Assembly: GCA_947456245.1 (NCBI GenBank)
Contig: CANGPS010000014.1
Location: 1 to 38,323, forward strand
Reading direction: 5' to 3'
Source of the DNA: Acidimicrobiaceae bacterium
Lineage (GTDB): Bacteria > Actinomycetota > Acidimicrobiia > Acidimicrobiales > RAAP-2
DNA length: 38,323 nucleotides
A program made the translations under genes and the position numbers. Numbering within the stretch: the stretch's first letter is position 1; every line of letters starts with the position of its first letter. The notes below the pieces were generated by a model. That model was not told where the DNA came from and did not search any database. It worked only from the letters and a program-made list of their open reading frames with translations. Positions 25,195 to 32,646 of this stretch are shown piece by piece.

Positions 25195-26865
25195 ATGGGA
25201 GCGACGGCCATCGAGACGGATGACCTGTCGACCATCGACGCCGTGCTCGATCGAGCCGCCGAGGTCAACGCCGAGGTCGAGGCCTACGTCGAGCCCGCCG
25301 TCGAGGGCCGCGGGCGACGATCTCTGACGTTCGCCGGCTGGCGCGAGCGGGCGGACTCTACCGCCAACCTCCTTGCGACGCTCGGCGTGGCGGCCGACGA
25401 CGTCGTGTGCCTCGTGCTCCCGCCGTCGATTGAGTTCGCCGTGCTCTACCAGGCCATCGTCCGCCTCGGTGCGATCACCACGGGGATCAACCCCCGCATG
25501 GGTGAGGTGGAGCGCCAGAGCATCTTCGAACGCATGCGACCGACGCTCACCATCGTCGAGGATGGCGCCGACCACCCCGGGGCGCATGCCGGCCGGGTGG
25601 TGACGCTCGGGCAGGTGGCCGATCCGCCGTCGGCCCCAAGGCCCGCCTTCTCGCCGCGGCCCTCGAGCGCGCCGGTGGCGGTGGTGTGGACGTCGGGGAC
25701 GACGGGCCTGCCCAAGGGGGCGCTGTTCGACCATGAGGCCCTCCGCGCCGTGGCCACCGGGACTGACGTGCTCAGCCAGCCGGGCGACCGCCGGCTGTCC
25801 CCGCTGCCCTTCAGCCACGTGAGCTACGTCACGCGGGCCTGGGACGAGATCGCCAACGCCATCACCACCATCATCAGCCCGGCACCGTGGCGGGCAGAGA
25901 CCACCCTGGCGGCCATGATCTCCGAGGGCGTCACGGTGGCCCAAGGGGTCCCGACCCAGTGGGCGCTGCTGATGGAGCACCACGAGCTCGACGCCGCCCA
26001 TCTGCCTCACCTGCGCCTGGCGGGGACCGGAGCGGCTCGCATGGCTCCGTCCCAGGTCCGCCAGCTCAGCGAGCGGATCGGTGCGCCGGTGGTGGTCCGC
26101 TACACCTCGACGGAGACCTCGCTCGGCACGGGGACGCGACCAGGTGATCCTGACGAGGTCGTGGCGCTCAGCGTGGGCCGTCCGGTCCCTGGGGTCGAGA
26201 TGGTGCTCGTCGACGCCGACGGACGGGCCGTGGCGCAGGGCGAGGTCGGTCGGGTCCGATTGCGGAGCGCGGCCGTGATGCGGGGCTATGTGGGCTCCCG
26301 AGCCGAGCTGGCCAGAGGCGTCCCACCTCCGGTGGACGCCGGGCTCACCGCCTCGGTGCGCGACGACGACGGCTGGGTGACCACCGGGGACTTCGGGTGC
26401 CTCGATGCGCAGGGCAACCTGATGCTCGTGGGCCGCGACAACGAGCTGTACCAGCGTGGTGGCTACAACGTCTATCCGGCCGAGGTCGAGCAGGCCCTCG
26501 ACGGAGCGCCCGGGGTGGCGCAGGTGGCGGTCGTCGCCGGAGAGGACCCTGTGCTCGGGGAGGTGGGGGTCGCCTTCGTGGTGCCGACGCTGCGAGGCAC
26601 AGCCCTGGCGCTCGATGTGCTGCGCGACCACGTGTCGCGCCAGCTCGCCGACTACAAGGCGCCAGAGGTGCTCGTGGTGCTCGACGCGCTCCCGGTGACC
26701 CCCATGGGCAAGGTCGACAAGCGCGCCCTCAAGGCGCCGGCCGACGAGGCGGCGCGCCGTCGCTCAGAGGAGCGCGCAGAGGCTCGTCGGGGCCAGCGTC
26801 AGCAGGCCGGTCACGATTTCGGTAATGATGTCGCTGCCCAGCACAGCGCACAGGAGAGCACATGA
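25195..26865 (+). CDS. Acyl-CoA ligase (AMP-binding, FadD-like)
   Basis: A 556-residue member of the adenylate-forming family that activates a carboxylic acid as acyl-AMP and then acyl-CoA. Motifs in order: the P-loop TSGTTGLPKG (about 166-175), PLPFSHVSYVT, YTSTETS (about 302-308), VTTGDFG, GRDNELYQRGGYNVYP hinge region (about 412-427), and the catalytic Lys motif PMGKVDKRAL (about 502-511). Substrate unknown; long- or medium-chain fatty acids and aromatic acids are all possible. A basic tail of about 40 residues follows. The ATG at 25195 fits the TAGCAT box 8 nt upstream better than the GTG two codons earlier. Its stop overlaps the SDR start (ATGA). Confidence 0.9.
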   Translation: MGATAIETDDLSTIDAVLDRAAEVNAEVEAYVEPAVEGRGRRSLTFAGWRERADSTANLLATLGVAADDVVCLVLPPSIEFAVLYQAIVRLGAITTGINPRMGEVERQSIFERMRPTLTIVEDGADHPGAHAGRVVTLGQVADPPSAPRPAFSPRPSSAPVAVVWTSGTTGLPKGALFDHEALRAVATGTDVLSQPGDRRLSPLPFSHVSYVTRAWDEIANAITTIISPAPWRAETTLAAMISEGVTVAQGVPTQWALLMEHHELDAAHLPHLRLAGTGAARMAPSQVRQLSERIGAPVVVRYTSTETSLGTGTRPGDPDEVVALSVGRPVPGVEMVLVDADGRAVAQGEVGRVRLRSAAVMRGYVGSRAELARGVPPPVDAGLTASVRDDDGWVTTGDFGCLDAQGNLMLVGRDNELYQRGGYNVYPAEVEQALDGAPGVAQVAVVAGEDPVLGEVGVAFVVPTLRGTALALDVLRDHVSRQLADYKAPEVLVVLDALPVTPMGKVDKRALKAPADEAARRRSEERAEARRGQRQQAGHDFGNDVAAQHSAQEST

Positions 26866-27677
26866 GCCCGATCGACAACCTTGGACAGCCCGACGCAGAC
26901 CGGGGGACCATGCCCGAGAACGTCCAGGCGGGACGCTTCGACGGCAAGGTGGCCTTCATCACCGGCGCAGCCTCGGGGATCGGCCGGGCGGCTGCCCGTC
27001 GGATCGCCGCCGAGGGCGGCTCGGTCGCCTGCGTGGACATCAGCGAGGAGGGCGCACGCTCGGCGGCCCAGGAGATCAACGACGCTGGCGGGACGGCGGT
27101 GGCCATCACCTGTGACATCACCGACGAGCCCTCGGTCGCCGAGGCGATCGCCACGGCCGTATCGGCCCTCGGCCGGCTCAACGTGGTGTGCAACATCGCC
27201 GGCATCGGCGGGTTCGCCAACACCCACGAGCAGACCCTCGAGAGCTGGAACCGGATGATCTCGGTCAACCTGACCGGGACCTTCCTGGTGTGCAAGCACT
27301 CGCTGCCCCAGCTCCTCGACGGTGGTGGCGTGATCATCAACACCTCGTCGACGGCCGGCGTCATGGGGCAGCCCTACTCGGCCGCCTACTGCGCCTCGAA
27401 GGGTGGTGTCTCGATGATGACCCGTGCCATCGCCATCGAGTACGCCGCCAAGGGCGTCCGGTGCAACGCCGTCGCTCCGGCTGGGGTGGACACCCCGCTC
27501 GTGCACAACTTCGGCCTTCCTGAGGGTGCCGACTTCAAGCAGCTCGACCGGATCATGACCCCGCTGGGCTACTCCACTCCGTCGGAGGTCGCCGGGGCCA
27601 TCGCCTACATGGCGTCGGACGAGGCGTCCTACGCCTCCGGAGCGATCCTGTCGATCGATGGTGCGATCAGCTCGTAG
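26862..27677 (+). CDS. Classical short-chain dehydrogenase/reductase
   Basis: A 271-residue classical SDR with an intact active site: TGAASGIG (about 33-40) for NAD(P), NIAG, the Ser in NTSSTAG, and Tyr-x-x-x-Lys in YCASK (about 176-180); AIDG-type end SIDGAISS. Asp in VDIS after the second strand suggests NAD(H). An N-terminal extension of about 25 residues precedes the core; another ATG lies inside it. It is coupled to the acyl-CoA ligase by a 4-nt overlap, so the two probably act on one lipid or acid in sequence. The substrate is not known. Confidence 0.9.
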   Translation: MSPIDNLGQPDADRGTMPENVQAGRFDGKVAFITGAASGIGRAAARRIAAEGGSVACVDISEEGARSAAQEINDAGGTAVAITCDITDEPSVAEAIATAVSALGRLNVVCNIAGIGGFANTHEQTLESWNRMISVNLTGTFLVCKHSLPQLLDGGGVIINTSSTAGVMGQPYSAAYCASKGGVSMMTRAIAIEYAAKGVRCNAVAPAGVDTPLVHNFGLPEGADFKQLDRIMTPLGYSTPSEVAGAIAYMASDEASYASGAILSIDGAISS

Positions 27678-27697
27678 CGCTGTGGGAGGCTCGGGGG

Positions 27698-28837
27698 ATG
27701 CCCGGCCCAGTTGAGAGCATGGGGCGCCTGCGCGTGGCGCTCGACGCCACGCCGCTCCTCGGAACACCGACCGGAGTCGGCGTGTTCGCCGCGCACCTCC
27801 TCGCTGCACTGGCACAGGACCCGTCGCTCGACCTCAACGCCTTCGCGGTGAGCTGGCGGACGCGCCACGACCTCGCCGACCGGGTTCCGACCGGGGTCCG
27901 AACGGAGCAGCGCGCCATGCCGGCCCGCCCCCTCCACCAGGCCTGGTCGGTCACCGACCACCCGCGCATCGAGCGGTTCCTCGGTGGCCTTGACGTCGTC
28001 CATGGGACGAACTTCACCGTGCCGCCCTCGAGGAGGGCCGGACGGGTGGTCACGGTCCACGACCTGACCTGCATCCGCTTCCCCGAGATGTGCCAGCCCG
28101 CCACGCTGCGCTACCCCAAGCTCATCGAGCGCGCCCTCGCTGATGGGGCCGTCGTCCACACCCCCTCGCAGTTCGTCGCCGAAGAGGTCCGAGAGCACTT
28201 CGCCGCGCCTCGCGACCAGGTGGTGGCCATCCACTCTGGCGTCCCGTCGCTTCCCCCTCCGGACCACACCGCGGTGCCCGCCACCGTCGATCTGTCTCGC
28301 CCCTATGTGCTGAGCGTGGGGACCGCAGAGCCGCGCAAGGACCTGCCGGGCCTCGTCGCCGCCTTCTCCGCCGTCGCCGGAGGGCTCGACGACCTGCAGC
28401 TGGTGCTGGTCGGCCCAGACGGATGGGGGAGCGACGCGCTGGGAGAGGAGATCTCCCGGAGCGCGGCCAGATCGCGGATTGTGACGACGGGGTTCGTCTC
28501 AGACCCCGCGCTCGCCGCGCTGCTCGAGGGCGCCCGGGCCCTCGCCTATCCGTCGGTCTACGAGGGGTTCGGCTTCCCTCCGCTTCAGGCCATGGCGGCC
28601 GGCGTCCCGGTGATCACGACGAGTGCTGGCGCCCTGCGTGAGACCTGCGGGGGCGCCGCGCTGCTGGTCGACCCCGGCGACCGAGACGGGCTCGCCTCAG
28701 CGCTCCTCGCCGCGGTCGCCGACGAGGCGAGACGGTCGATCCTGATCACGGCCGGTCGAGCACGGTCGGCGGACTTCACCTGGTCGGCCACGGCGCAGTC
28801 GATGGCGGCGCTGTATCGGCGCGTGGCTCGCTCGTGA
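27698..28837 (+). CDS. Family 4 glycosyltransferase (first of three)
   Basis: A 379-residue GT4 (GT-B fold) enzyme. The N-terminal half has the acceptor domain (VALDATPLLGTPTGVGVFAAHLL, written here in part: GTPTGVGVF) and VHDLTCIRFPE. The C-terminal half has the nucleotide-sugar part: LSVGTAEPRKDL, LVGPDGWG, and the ExxxxxE motif EGFGFPPLQAMAAG near 288, with both Glu-type positions replaced as in many GT4 (E then Q). It probably adds a hexose to a surface glycan on the cytoplasmic side. The ATG at 27698 follows GGGAGG; a second ATG at 27719 is possible. 20 nt follow the SDR stop. The next gene overlaps it. Confidence 0.9.
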   Translation: MPGPVESMGRLRVALDATPLLGTPTGVGVFAAHLLAALAQDPSLDLNAFAVSWRTRHDLADRVPTGVRTEQRAMPARPLHQAWSVTDHPRIERFLGGLDVVHGTNFTVPPSRRAGRVVTVHDLTCIRFPEMCQPATLRYPKLIERALADGAVVHTPSQFVAEEVREHFAAPRDQVVAIHSGVPSLPPPDHTAVPATVDLSRPYVLSVGTAEPRKDLPGLVAAFSAVAGGLDDLQLVLVGPDGWGSDALGEEISRSAARSRIVTTGFVSDPALAALLEGARALAYPSVYEGFGFPPLQAMAAGVPVITTSAGALRETCGGAALLVDPGDRDGLASALLAAVADEARRSILITAGRARSADFTWSATAQSMAALYRRVARS

Positions 28838-29916
28838 TGCGCGTGGGCGTGGTGGCGGAGCAGCTGCGCCATGGCGTCCCCGGGGGGATCGGGACCTATG
28901 CGTCGGGCCTCCTTCGTGGCCTTGGGGCGCTCGATGACCACGACCTCGACGTGGTGGCGCTGGCGAGTCGGCCCACCGGGGCGGACGCGCTGAGCGCGAT
29001 CGGCGTGGCGGTGGAGTCCACGAGGTGGCCGCACCGCATGCAGATGGCGCTGTGGGACCGCGGAATCGGCCGGCCATCTGAGGCCATCGACCTGCTGCAC
29101 CGGACCTCCCTCGCTGGTCCACCGGCGAAGCCTGGGACCGCATCGACGGTCATGGTGCACGACCTCGGGTGGCGTCGATATCCAGAGCTCACCACCGCTC
29201 GAGGCCGGCGCTGGCACGAGGCTGCGCTCCGACGCACGATCTCCTCCTCGGCGCACCTCATCGTCCCCTCCGCCGTGATCGCAGCCGACCTCGAGGATGC
29301 CGGAGCTGCGTCGGAGCGCATCCATGTGATCCCCGAGGGTGCCGACCACCTCGCGCAGCCCGACCTCGAGGCGGCCGCCCGCCTTCGCCAGGAGCTCGGC
29401 GTGGGCGATGCATTCGTGCTGACCGTCTCGACGCTGGAGCCTCGCAAGAACCTCGAGGCGCTCGTCGCCGCCCACGCCGAGGCCTCCGAGCGCGCTGCGG
29501 TGCCTCCGCTGCTGATCGTCGGACCGTCTGGCTGGGGCGATGTCGCGGTGGCGGACACCGACCGAGTGGTCCTCGCCGGACCAGCGACCGCCGGCGTGCT
29601 CTCGGCCCTCTACGCCACGTGCGCGCTGTTCGCCTATGCCCCGGTCCACGAGGGCTTCGGGCTCCCGCCCCTCGAGGCGATGGCCCAGGGGGCGCCGGTG
29701 CTCGTGAGCACGGCGGTGCCGTCGATGCTGGGGGCACCCACCGTGGCCACCGTCGACGCCGGTTCCGTCGCTGCGATCACCGAGGGGATCCTCTCGGCGC
29801 TGGCCGACGTCGAGGCCCTCGACTCGGCGACGCTCGCCGGCCAGGAGCACGCCGAGCGCTCGCGATGGGTGGATGTCGCGGCCGAGCACGTGGCGCTGTG
29901 GCGGAGGCTGGTGTGA
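28834..29916 (+). CDS. Family 4 glycosyltransferase (second of three)
   Basis: A 360-residue GT4 enzyme, clearly related to its two neighbours. Motifs: VAEQLRHGVPGGIGTYASGL, MVHDLGWRRYPE, LTVSTLEPRKNLEAL, VGPSGWGDV and the sugar-nucleotide site EGFGLPPLEAMAQGAP near 271. Start: GTG at 28834 (4-nt overlap with the previous stop) or ATG at 28837; both are in frame and I cannot choose. Donor and acceptor unknown. No membrane segment, so it is a cytosolic or peripheral enzyme. Confidence 0.9.
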   Translation: MMRVGVVAEQLRHGVPGGIGTYASGLLRGLGALDDHDLDVVALASRPTGADALSAIGVAVESTRWPHRMQMALWDRGIGRPSEAIDLLHRTSLAGPPAKPGTASTVMVHDLGWRRYPELTTARGRRWHEAALRRTISSSAHLIVPSAVIAADLEDAGAASERIHVIPEGADHLAQPDLEAAARLRQELGVGDAFVLTVSTLEPRKNLEALVAAHAEASERAAVPPLLIVGPSGWGDVAVADTDRVVLAGPATAGVLSALYATCALFAYAPVHEGFGLPPLEAMAQGAPVLVSTAVPSMLGAPTVATVDAGSVAAITEGILSALADVEALDSATLAGQEHAERSRWVDVAAEHVALWRRLV

Positions 29917-31046
29917 GCCGCCTGCGGGCATCGCTCGATGTGAGCGCGGTGCCGGAGCGCCCGGCCGGTGCGGGGAGGTACACCATCGAGGTGGCTCGGG
30001 CCCTGGGCGACCGCGACGACCTCGACCTGACCCTGCTGTCGCGTCGGAGCGATGTCGGCCGGTGGGTCGAGCTCGACGCCGCTGGCGTCGACGGCGTGGT
30101 GCCGGACGGACGACTTGGTCGCCTCGCCTACGAGCGTTGGCGCATGGGTCGTGCGGTGGACCGACTTGGGGTGGACGTGCACCACTCCCCGCACTACACG
30201 ATGCCCGGATCGATGAGGACCCCTGGCGTCGTCACCATCCACGACGTGACCTTCTTCGAGCGTCCCGAGGTCCACGAGGCGGCCAAGGTCCGGTTCTTCT
30301 CCGCGGCCATCGCCAGGGCGGCATCCTCGGCCGGAGCGCTCGTCTGCGTCTCGCAGCGCACCGCCGACCGCCTCGGGCGCCACGTGGAGGTGTCCGTGCC
30401 CGTGGTGGTCGCACCCCATGGGATCGACCACGACCGGTTCACCACCGTGTCGGTCGCCGACGATGCCTCGACCATGGCCGGTCTCGGCCTCGACCCTCAG
30501 GCTCGCCGCATCGTGAGCCTCGGGACCCTGGAGCCTCGCAAGGGGATCGACACCCTGATCACCGCCTTCGACGCCTTGGCGCACGACCATCCCGACCTCG
30601 AGCTGGTCATCGCTGGACAGCGCGGGTGGGGGACCGACGAGATCGATTCGCGATGTGCCGCCTCGTCAGCGGCATCGAGGATCCACCTGCTCGGCTACGT
30701 GGCCGACGAGGTGGTGCCCGCCCTGCTGCGGACCGCTTCGGTGGTCGCCTACCCCTCGATCGACGAGGGGTTCGGCCTGCCTGCGCTCGAGGCGCTGGCC
30801 TGCGGTGCCCCGCTGGTGACGACAGCGGGCTCGGTGATGGAGGAGATCTGTGGTCCGGCTCCGTGGTTCTGCGACCCCGGCGATGCGGCGAGCCTCAGGC
30901 ATGCGATCGCCCTCGTGCTCGGGTCGGACCTGGAGGAGCTCGGCCGTCGCCGGGACCTCGGCGTGGCCACGGCGGGCGAGTTCACCTGGGCTGCCTCGGC
31001 TGATCGGCACGTCGAGGCCTACCGCCTCGCCATCATTGGCTCCTGA
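29913..31046 (+). CDS. Family 4 glycosyltransferase (third of three)
   Basis: A 377-residue GT4 enzyme. It has DVSAVPERPAGAGRYTIE at the start, VVTIHDVTFFERPE, VAPHGIDHDRF, VSLGTLEPRKGIDTL, IAGQRGWGTDEI and EGFGLPALEALACGAP near 284. The GTG at 29913 overlaps the previous stop by 4 nt; the frame is open far upstream, but that part is a shadow of the second GT4 gene. The three GT4 genes are tandem relatives and surely one operon. This third one resembles mannosyltransferases by general pattern only. Confidence 0.9.
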   Translation: MSRLRASLDVSAVPERPAGAGRYTIEVARALGDRDDLDLTLLSRRSDVGRWVELDAAGVDGVVPDGRLGRLAYERWRMGRAVDRLGVDVHHSPHYTMPGSMRTPGVVTIHDVTFFERPEVHEAAKVRFFSAAIARAASSAGALVCVSQRTADRLGRHVEVSVPVVVAPHGIDHDRFTTVSVADDASTMAGLGLDPQARRIVSLGTLEPRKGIDTLITAFDALAHDHPDLELVIAGQRGWGTDEIDSRCAASSAASRIHLLGYVADEVVPALLRTASVVAYPSIDEGFGLPALEALACGAPLVTTAGSVMEEICGPAPWFCDPGDAASLRHAIALVLGSDLEELGRRRDLGVATAGEFTWAASADRHVEAYRLAIIGS

Positions 31047-31064
31047 TGGGTCGACGACGGGTTG

Positions 31065-31077
31065 TAGGGTGCCATCG
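31065..31077 (+). promoter_or_regulatory. Leaderless promoter -10 box of the reductase gene
   Basis: TAGGGT at 31065-31070 lies 7 nt before the ATG at 31078, with no ribosome binding site. The gene can thus be transcribed apart from the GT4 operon. Confidence 0.6.
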
Positions 31078-31965
31078 ATGAAGGCGCTGATCACCGGGGG
31101 TCGAGGGTTCGTCGGGCTGCACCTCGCGTCGCACCTCGCCGCGGAGGGCGACGACGTGGTGGCCATCGACATGGAGGTCGACGTCACCGACCCCGCTGCG
31201 GTGGCCGAGGCGGTCGCCGCGGCCGACCCCGACGTGATCTACCACCTCGCGGCGCTCGCTCATGTGGGCGAGTCCTGGGTCGACCCGAGCAAGGTGCTCG
31301 GCGTCAACGTGATCGGCACCGCCAACGTGCTGGCCGCCGCCCGCCAGGTCGCACCGGCCTCGAAGACTATCGCCGTCAGCTCGGCCGAGGTCTACGGCAT
31401 CGTCGCTCCCGACGAGCTCCCCCTCACCGAGGGCAGCGAGGTCCGCCCCGCCTCTCCCTATGCCGCCAGCAAGGCGGCGGCCGAGCAGGTGGCCCTGCAG
31501 GCGGCCAGAGGGTTCGGACAGCAGGTCGTCGTGGCTCGGCCGTTCAACCACGTGGGCCCGGGCCAGGCGCCCGTCTTCGCCGTCCCTGCCCTGGCCAAGC
31601 GGATCGTCGACGCCAGCACCGCGGGGGAGGGCTGGCTGCCCGTGGGGACGTTGACCACGCGGCGGGACTTCACCGACGTGCGCGATGTGGTCCGGGCCTA
31701 TCGGCTGCTCGCGCTCGAGGGCGTGTCAGGGGAGGTCTACAACATCGCCTCGGGCGTCGACGTCGAGATCGCCGAGATCGCCAGGATGCTCCTCGAGCTC
31801 GCTGGGGCTGACCTCGAGCTGCGACCGGATCCGTCGCTGATCCGTCCTGTCGATGTCCCGGTCCTGCGCGGCGACGCCAGCCTCCTGCGGGCCACCACCG
31901 GATGGGAGCCGAGCATCCCGCTCGACACCACGCTGGCCGACGTCCTCGAGTCGTTCCGGACCTGA
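31078..31965 (+). CDS. NAD-dependent SDR, probably GDP-6-deoxy-D-mannose reductase type
   Basis: A 295-residue extended SDR with an intact active site: TGGRGFVG (6-13), SSAEVYG (about 101-107), YAASK (about 128-132). The segment ARPFNHVGPGQ is typical of the GDP-4-keto-6-deoxymannose reductase (Rmd) and dehydratase group. If it is Rmd it makes GDP-rhamnose from the product of a GDP-mannose 4,6-dehydratase; no such dehydratase is in this window. A UDP-sugar epimerase role is an alternative. The ATG at 31078 fits the TAGGGT box 7 nt upstream. A strong hairpin terminator follows. Confidence 0.85.
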   Translation: MKALITGGRGFVGLHLASHLAAEGDDVVAIDMEVDVTDPAAVAEAVAAADPDVIYHLAALAHVGESWVDPSKVLGVNVIGTANVLAAARQVAPASKTIAVSSAEVYGIVAPDELPLTEGSEVRPASPYAASKAAAEQVALQAARGFGQQVVVARPFNHVGPGQAPVFAVPALAKRIVDASTAGEGWLPVGTLTTRRDFTDVRDVVRAYRLLALEGVSGEVYNIASGVDVEIAEIARMLLELAGADLELRPDPSLIRPVDVPVLRGDASLLRATTGWEPSIPLDTTLADVLESFRT

Positions 31966-31992
31966 TCGAGGCTGACCGGGCCGGGGCGCGAA

Positions 31993-32022
31993 ACGAGCGG
32001 CCCCCCGGAGGAGGCCGCTCGT
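31993..32022. terminator. Bidirectional hairpin terminator
   Basis: ACGAGCGGCC (31993-32002) pairs perfectly with GGCCGCTCGT (32013-32022) around a 10-nt loop. It lies between the convergent reductase and repeat-protein genes and can end both. No T tract, as usual in this genome. Confidence 0.8.
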
Positions 32023-32044
32023 CCATGAGGTGGCTCTCAGCCGA

Positions 32045-32515
32045 TCAGGCGAGGACCTTGGTGCGCACCTGCTCACGGACCTTGGCGCTCGTCTCGCGGG
32101 TCTTGCGGGAGAGGTCGCGGACCTGGGCCGGCAGCTTCTCCTCGTAGGGAGCGAAGGCGGTCTCGGCCTTGACGATGACGGCCTCGATGCGCTCGTCGGC
32201 CTGCTTGCCGGTCGACTTGGCGGTCTCGGTGGCCTGGTCGACGACCTTGGTGATGCGGCTGCCGAGCTCGTCGGCCTTCACGCTCTTGATCAGGTCGCGG
32301 GCACCAGCCTGCACCTTGTTGACGCCCATCACGCCGAAGCCGACGACCGTGTTGACGGCGTCCTTGGCGCTGCGCGGGGTGGCGTCGGTGGCCTTCTTGG
32401 CCGTGGCCTTGGCGGTGGACTGCGCCTTCGACGCGGTCGCCTTGGCCGTGGTCTGGGCCTTGGCGGCGGTCGCCTTGGCCGTGGATGCTGCCTTGTTCGT
32501 CGTGCTCTCTGCCAT
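32045..32515 (-). CDS. Lys/Ala-rich repeat protein, phasin/LEA-like
   Basis: A 156-residue soluble helical protein. Residues about 13-45 form three 11-residue repeats of the AKATAxKAQxT type, basic, like group 3 LEA proteins or histone-H1-like tails. Residues about 46-156 form an amphipathic region (VVGFGVMGVNKVQAGARDLIKS, then long charged helices) that resembles phasins, which coat polyhydroxyalkanoate granules; HBHA-like adhesins are another match in composition. I favour phasin-like, with modest confidence. The ATG at 32515 has the weak site AAGGGA 8 nt upstream. Its promoter is covered by a palindromic operator (32569-32600), so it is probably under repressor control. It ends before the terminator at 31993-32022. 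Confidence 0.75.
   Translation of the reverse strand: MAESTTNKAASTAKATAAKAQTTAKATASKAQSTAKATAKKATDATPRSAKDAVNTVVGFGVMGVNKVQAGARDLIKSVKADELGSRITKVVDQATETAKSTGKQADERIEAVIVKAETAFAPYEEKLPAQVRDLSRKTRETSAKVREQVRTKVLA
32400..32484. repeat. 33-bp repeats in the repeat-protein gene
   Basis: A 19-bp identical core GCGGTCGCCTTGGCCGTGG occurs at 32433-32451 and 32466-32484, 33 nt apart; a third, diverged copy (14 of 16 bases of GTCGCCTTGGCCGTGG) lies 33 nt further left, at 32403-32418. They encode the 11-residue protein repeat. Confidence 0.8.
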
Positions 32516-32568
32516 GAGGAGATCCCTTCACTTGTTCGATCCCGGTCGGACCTTCTGTCCGCCTCACA

Positions 32569-32601
32569 TGCAACTGTATAGGAACTGTTAAACAGTTGCA
32601 A
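32569..32601 (-). promoter_or_regulatory. Palindromic operator over the promoter of the repeat-protein gene
   Basis: Reading leftward, -35 TTGCAA (32601-32596) and -10 TACAGT (32578-32573) are 17 nt apart; TATACA (32580-32575) is an alternative at 15 nt. Between and over them lies the perfect palindrome AACTGTT-A-AACAGTT (32583-32597). A further half-site AACTG (32572) sits 11 bp from the first arm, and TGCAACTG (32569-32576) faces CAGTTGCA (32593-32600). The layout is that of a repressor operator of TetR, MarR or PhaR type. Confidence 0.7.
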
Positions 32602-32630
32602 GCACCCCCGGGGAGATTTTGTTTCGCAGG

Positions 32631-32646
32631 TAACCTCGGGGGTCTC
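32631..32646 (+). promoter_or_regulatory. Possible leaderless promoter -10 box of the large GT2 gene
   Basis: TAACCT at 32631-32636 lies 10 nt before the ATG at 32647, a little longer than in the other genes. No ribosome binding site is seen apart from a G run. Confidence 0.4.
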
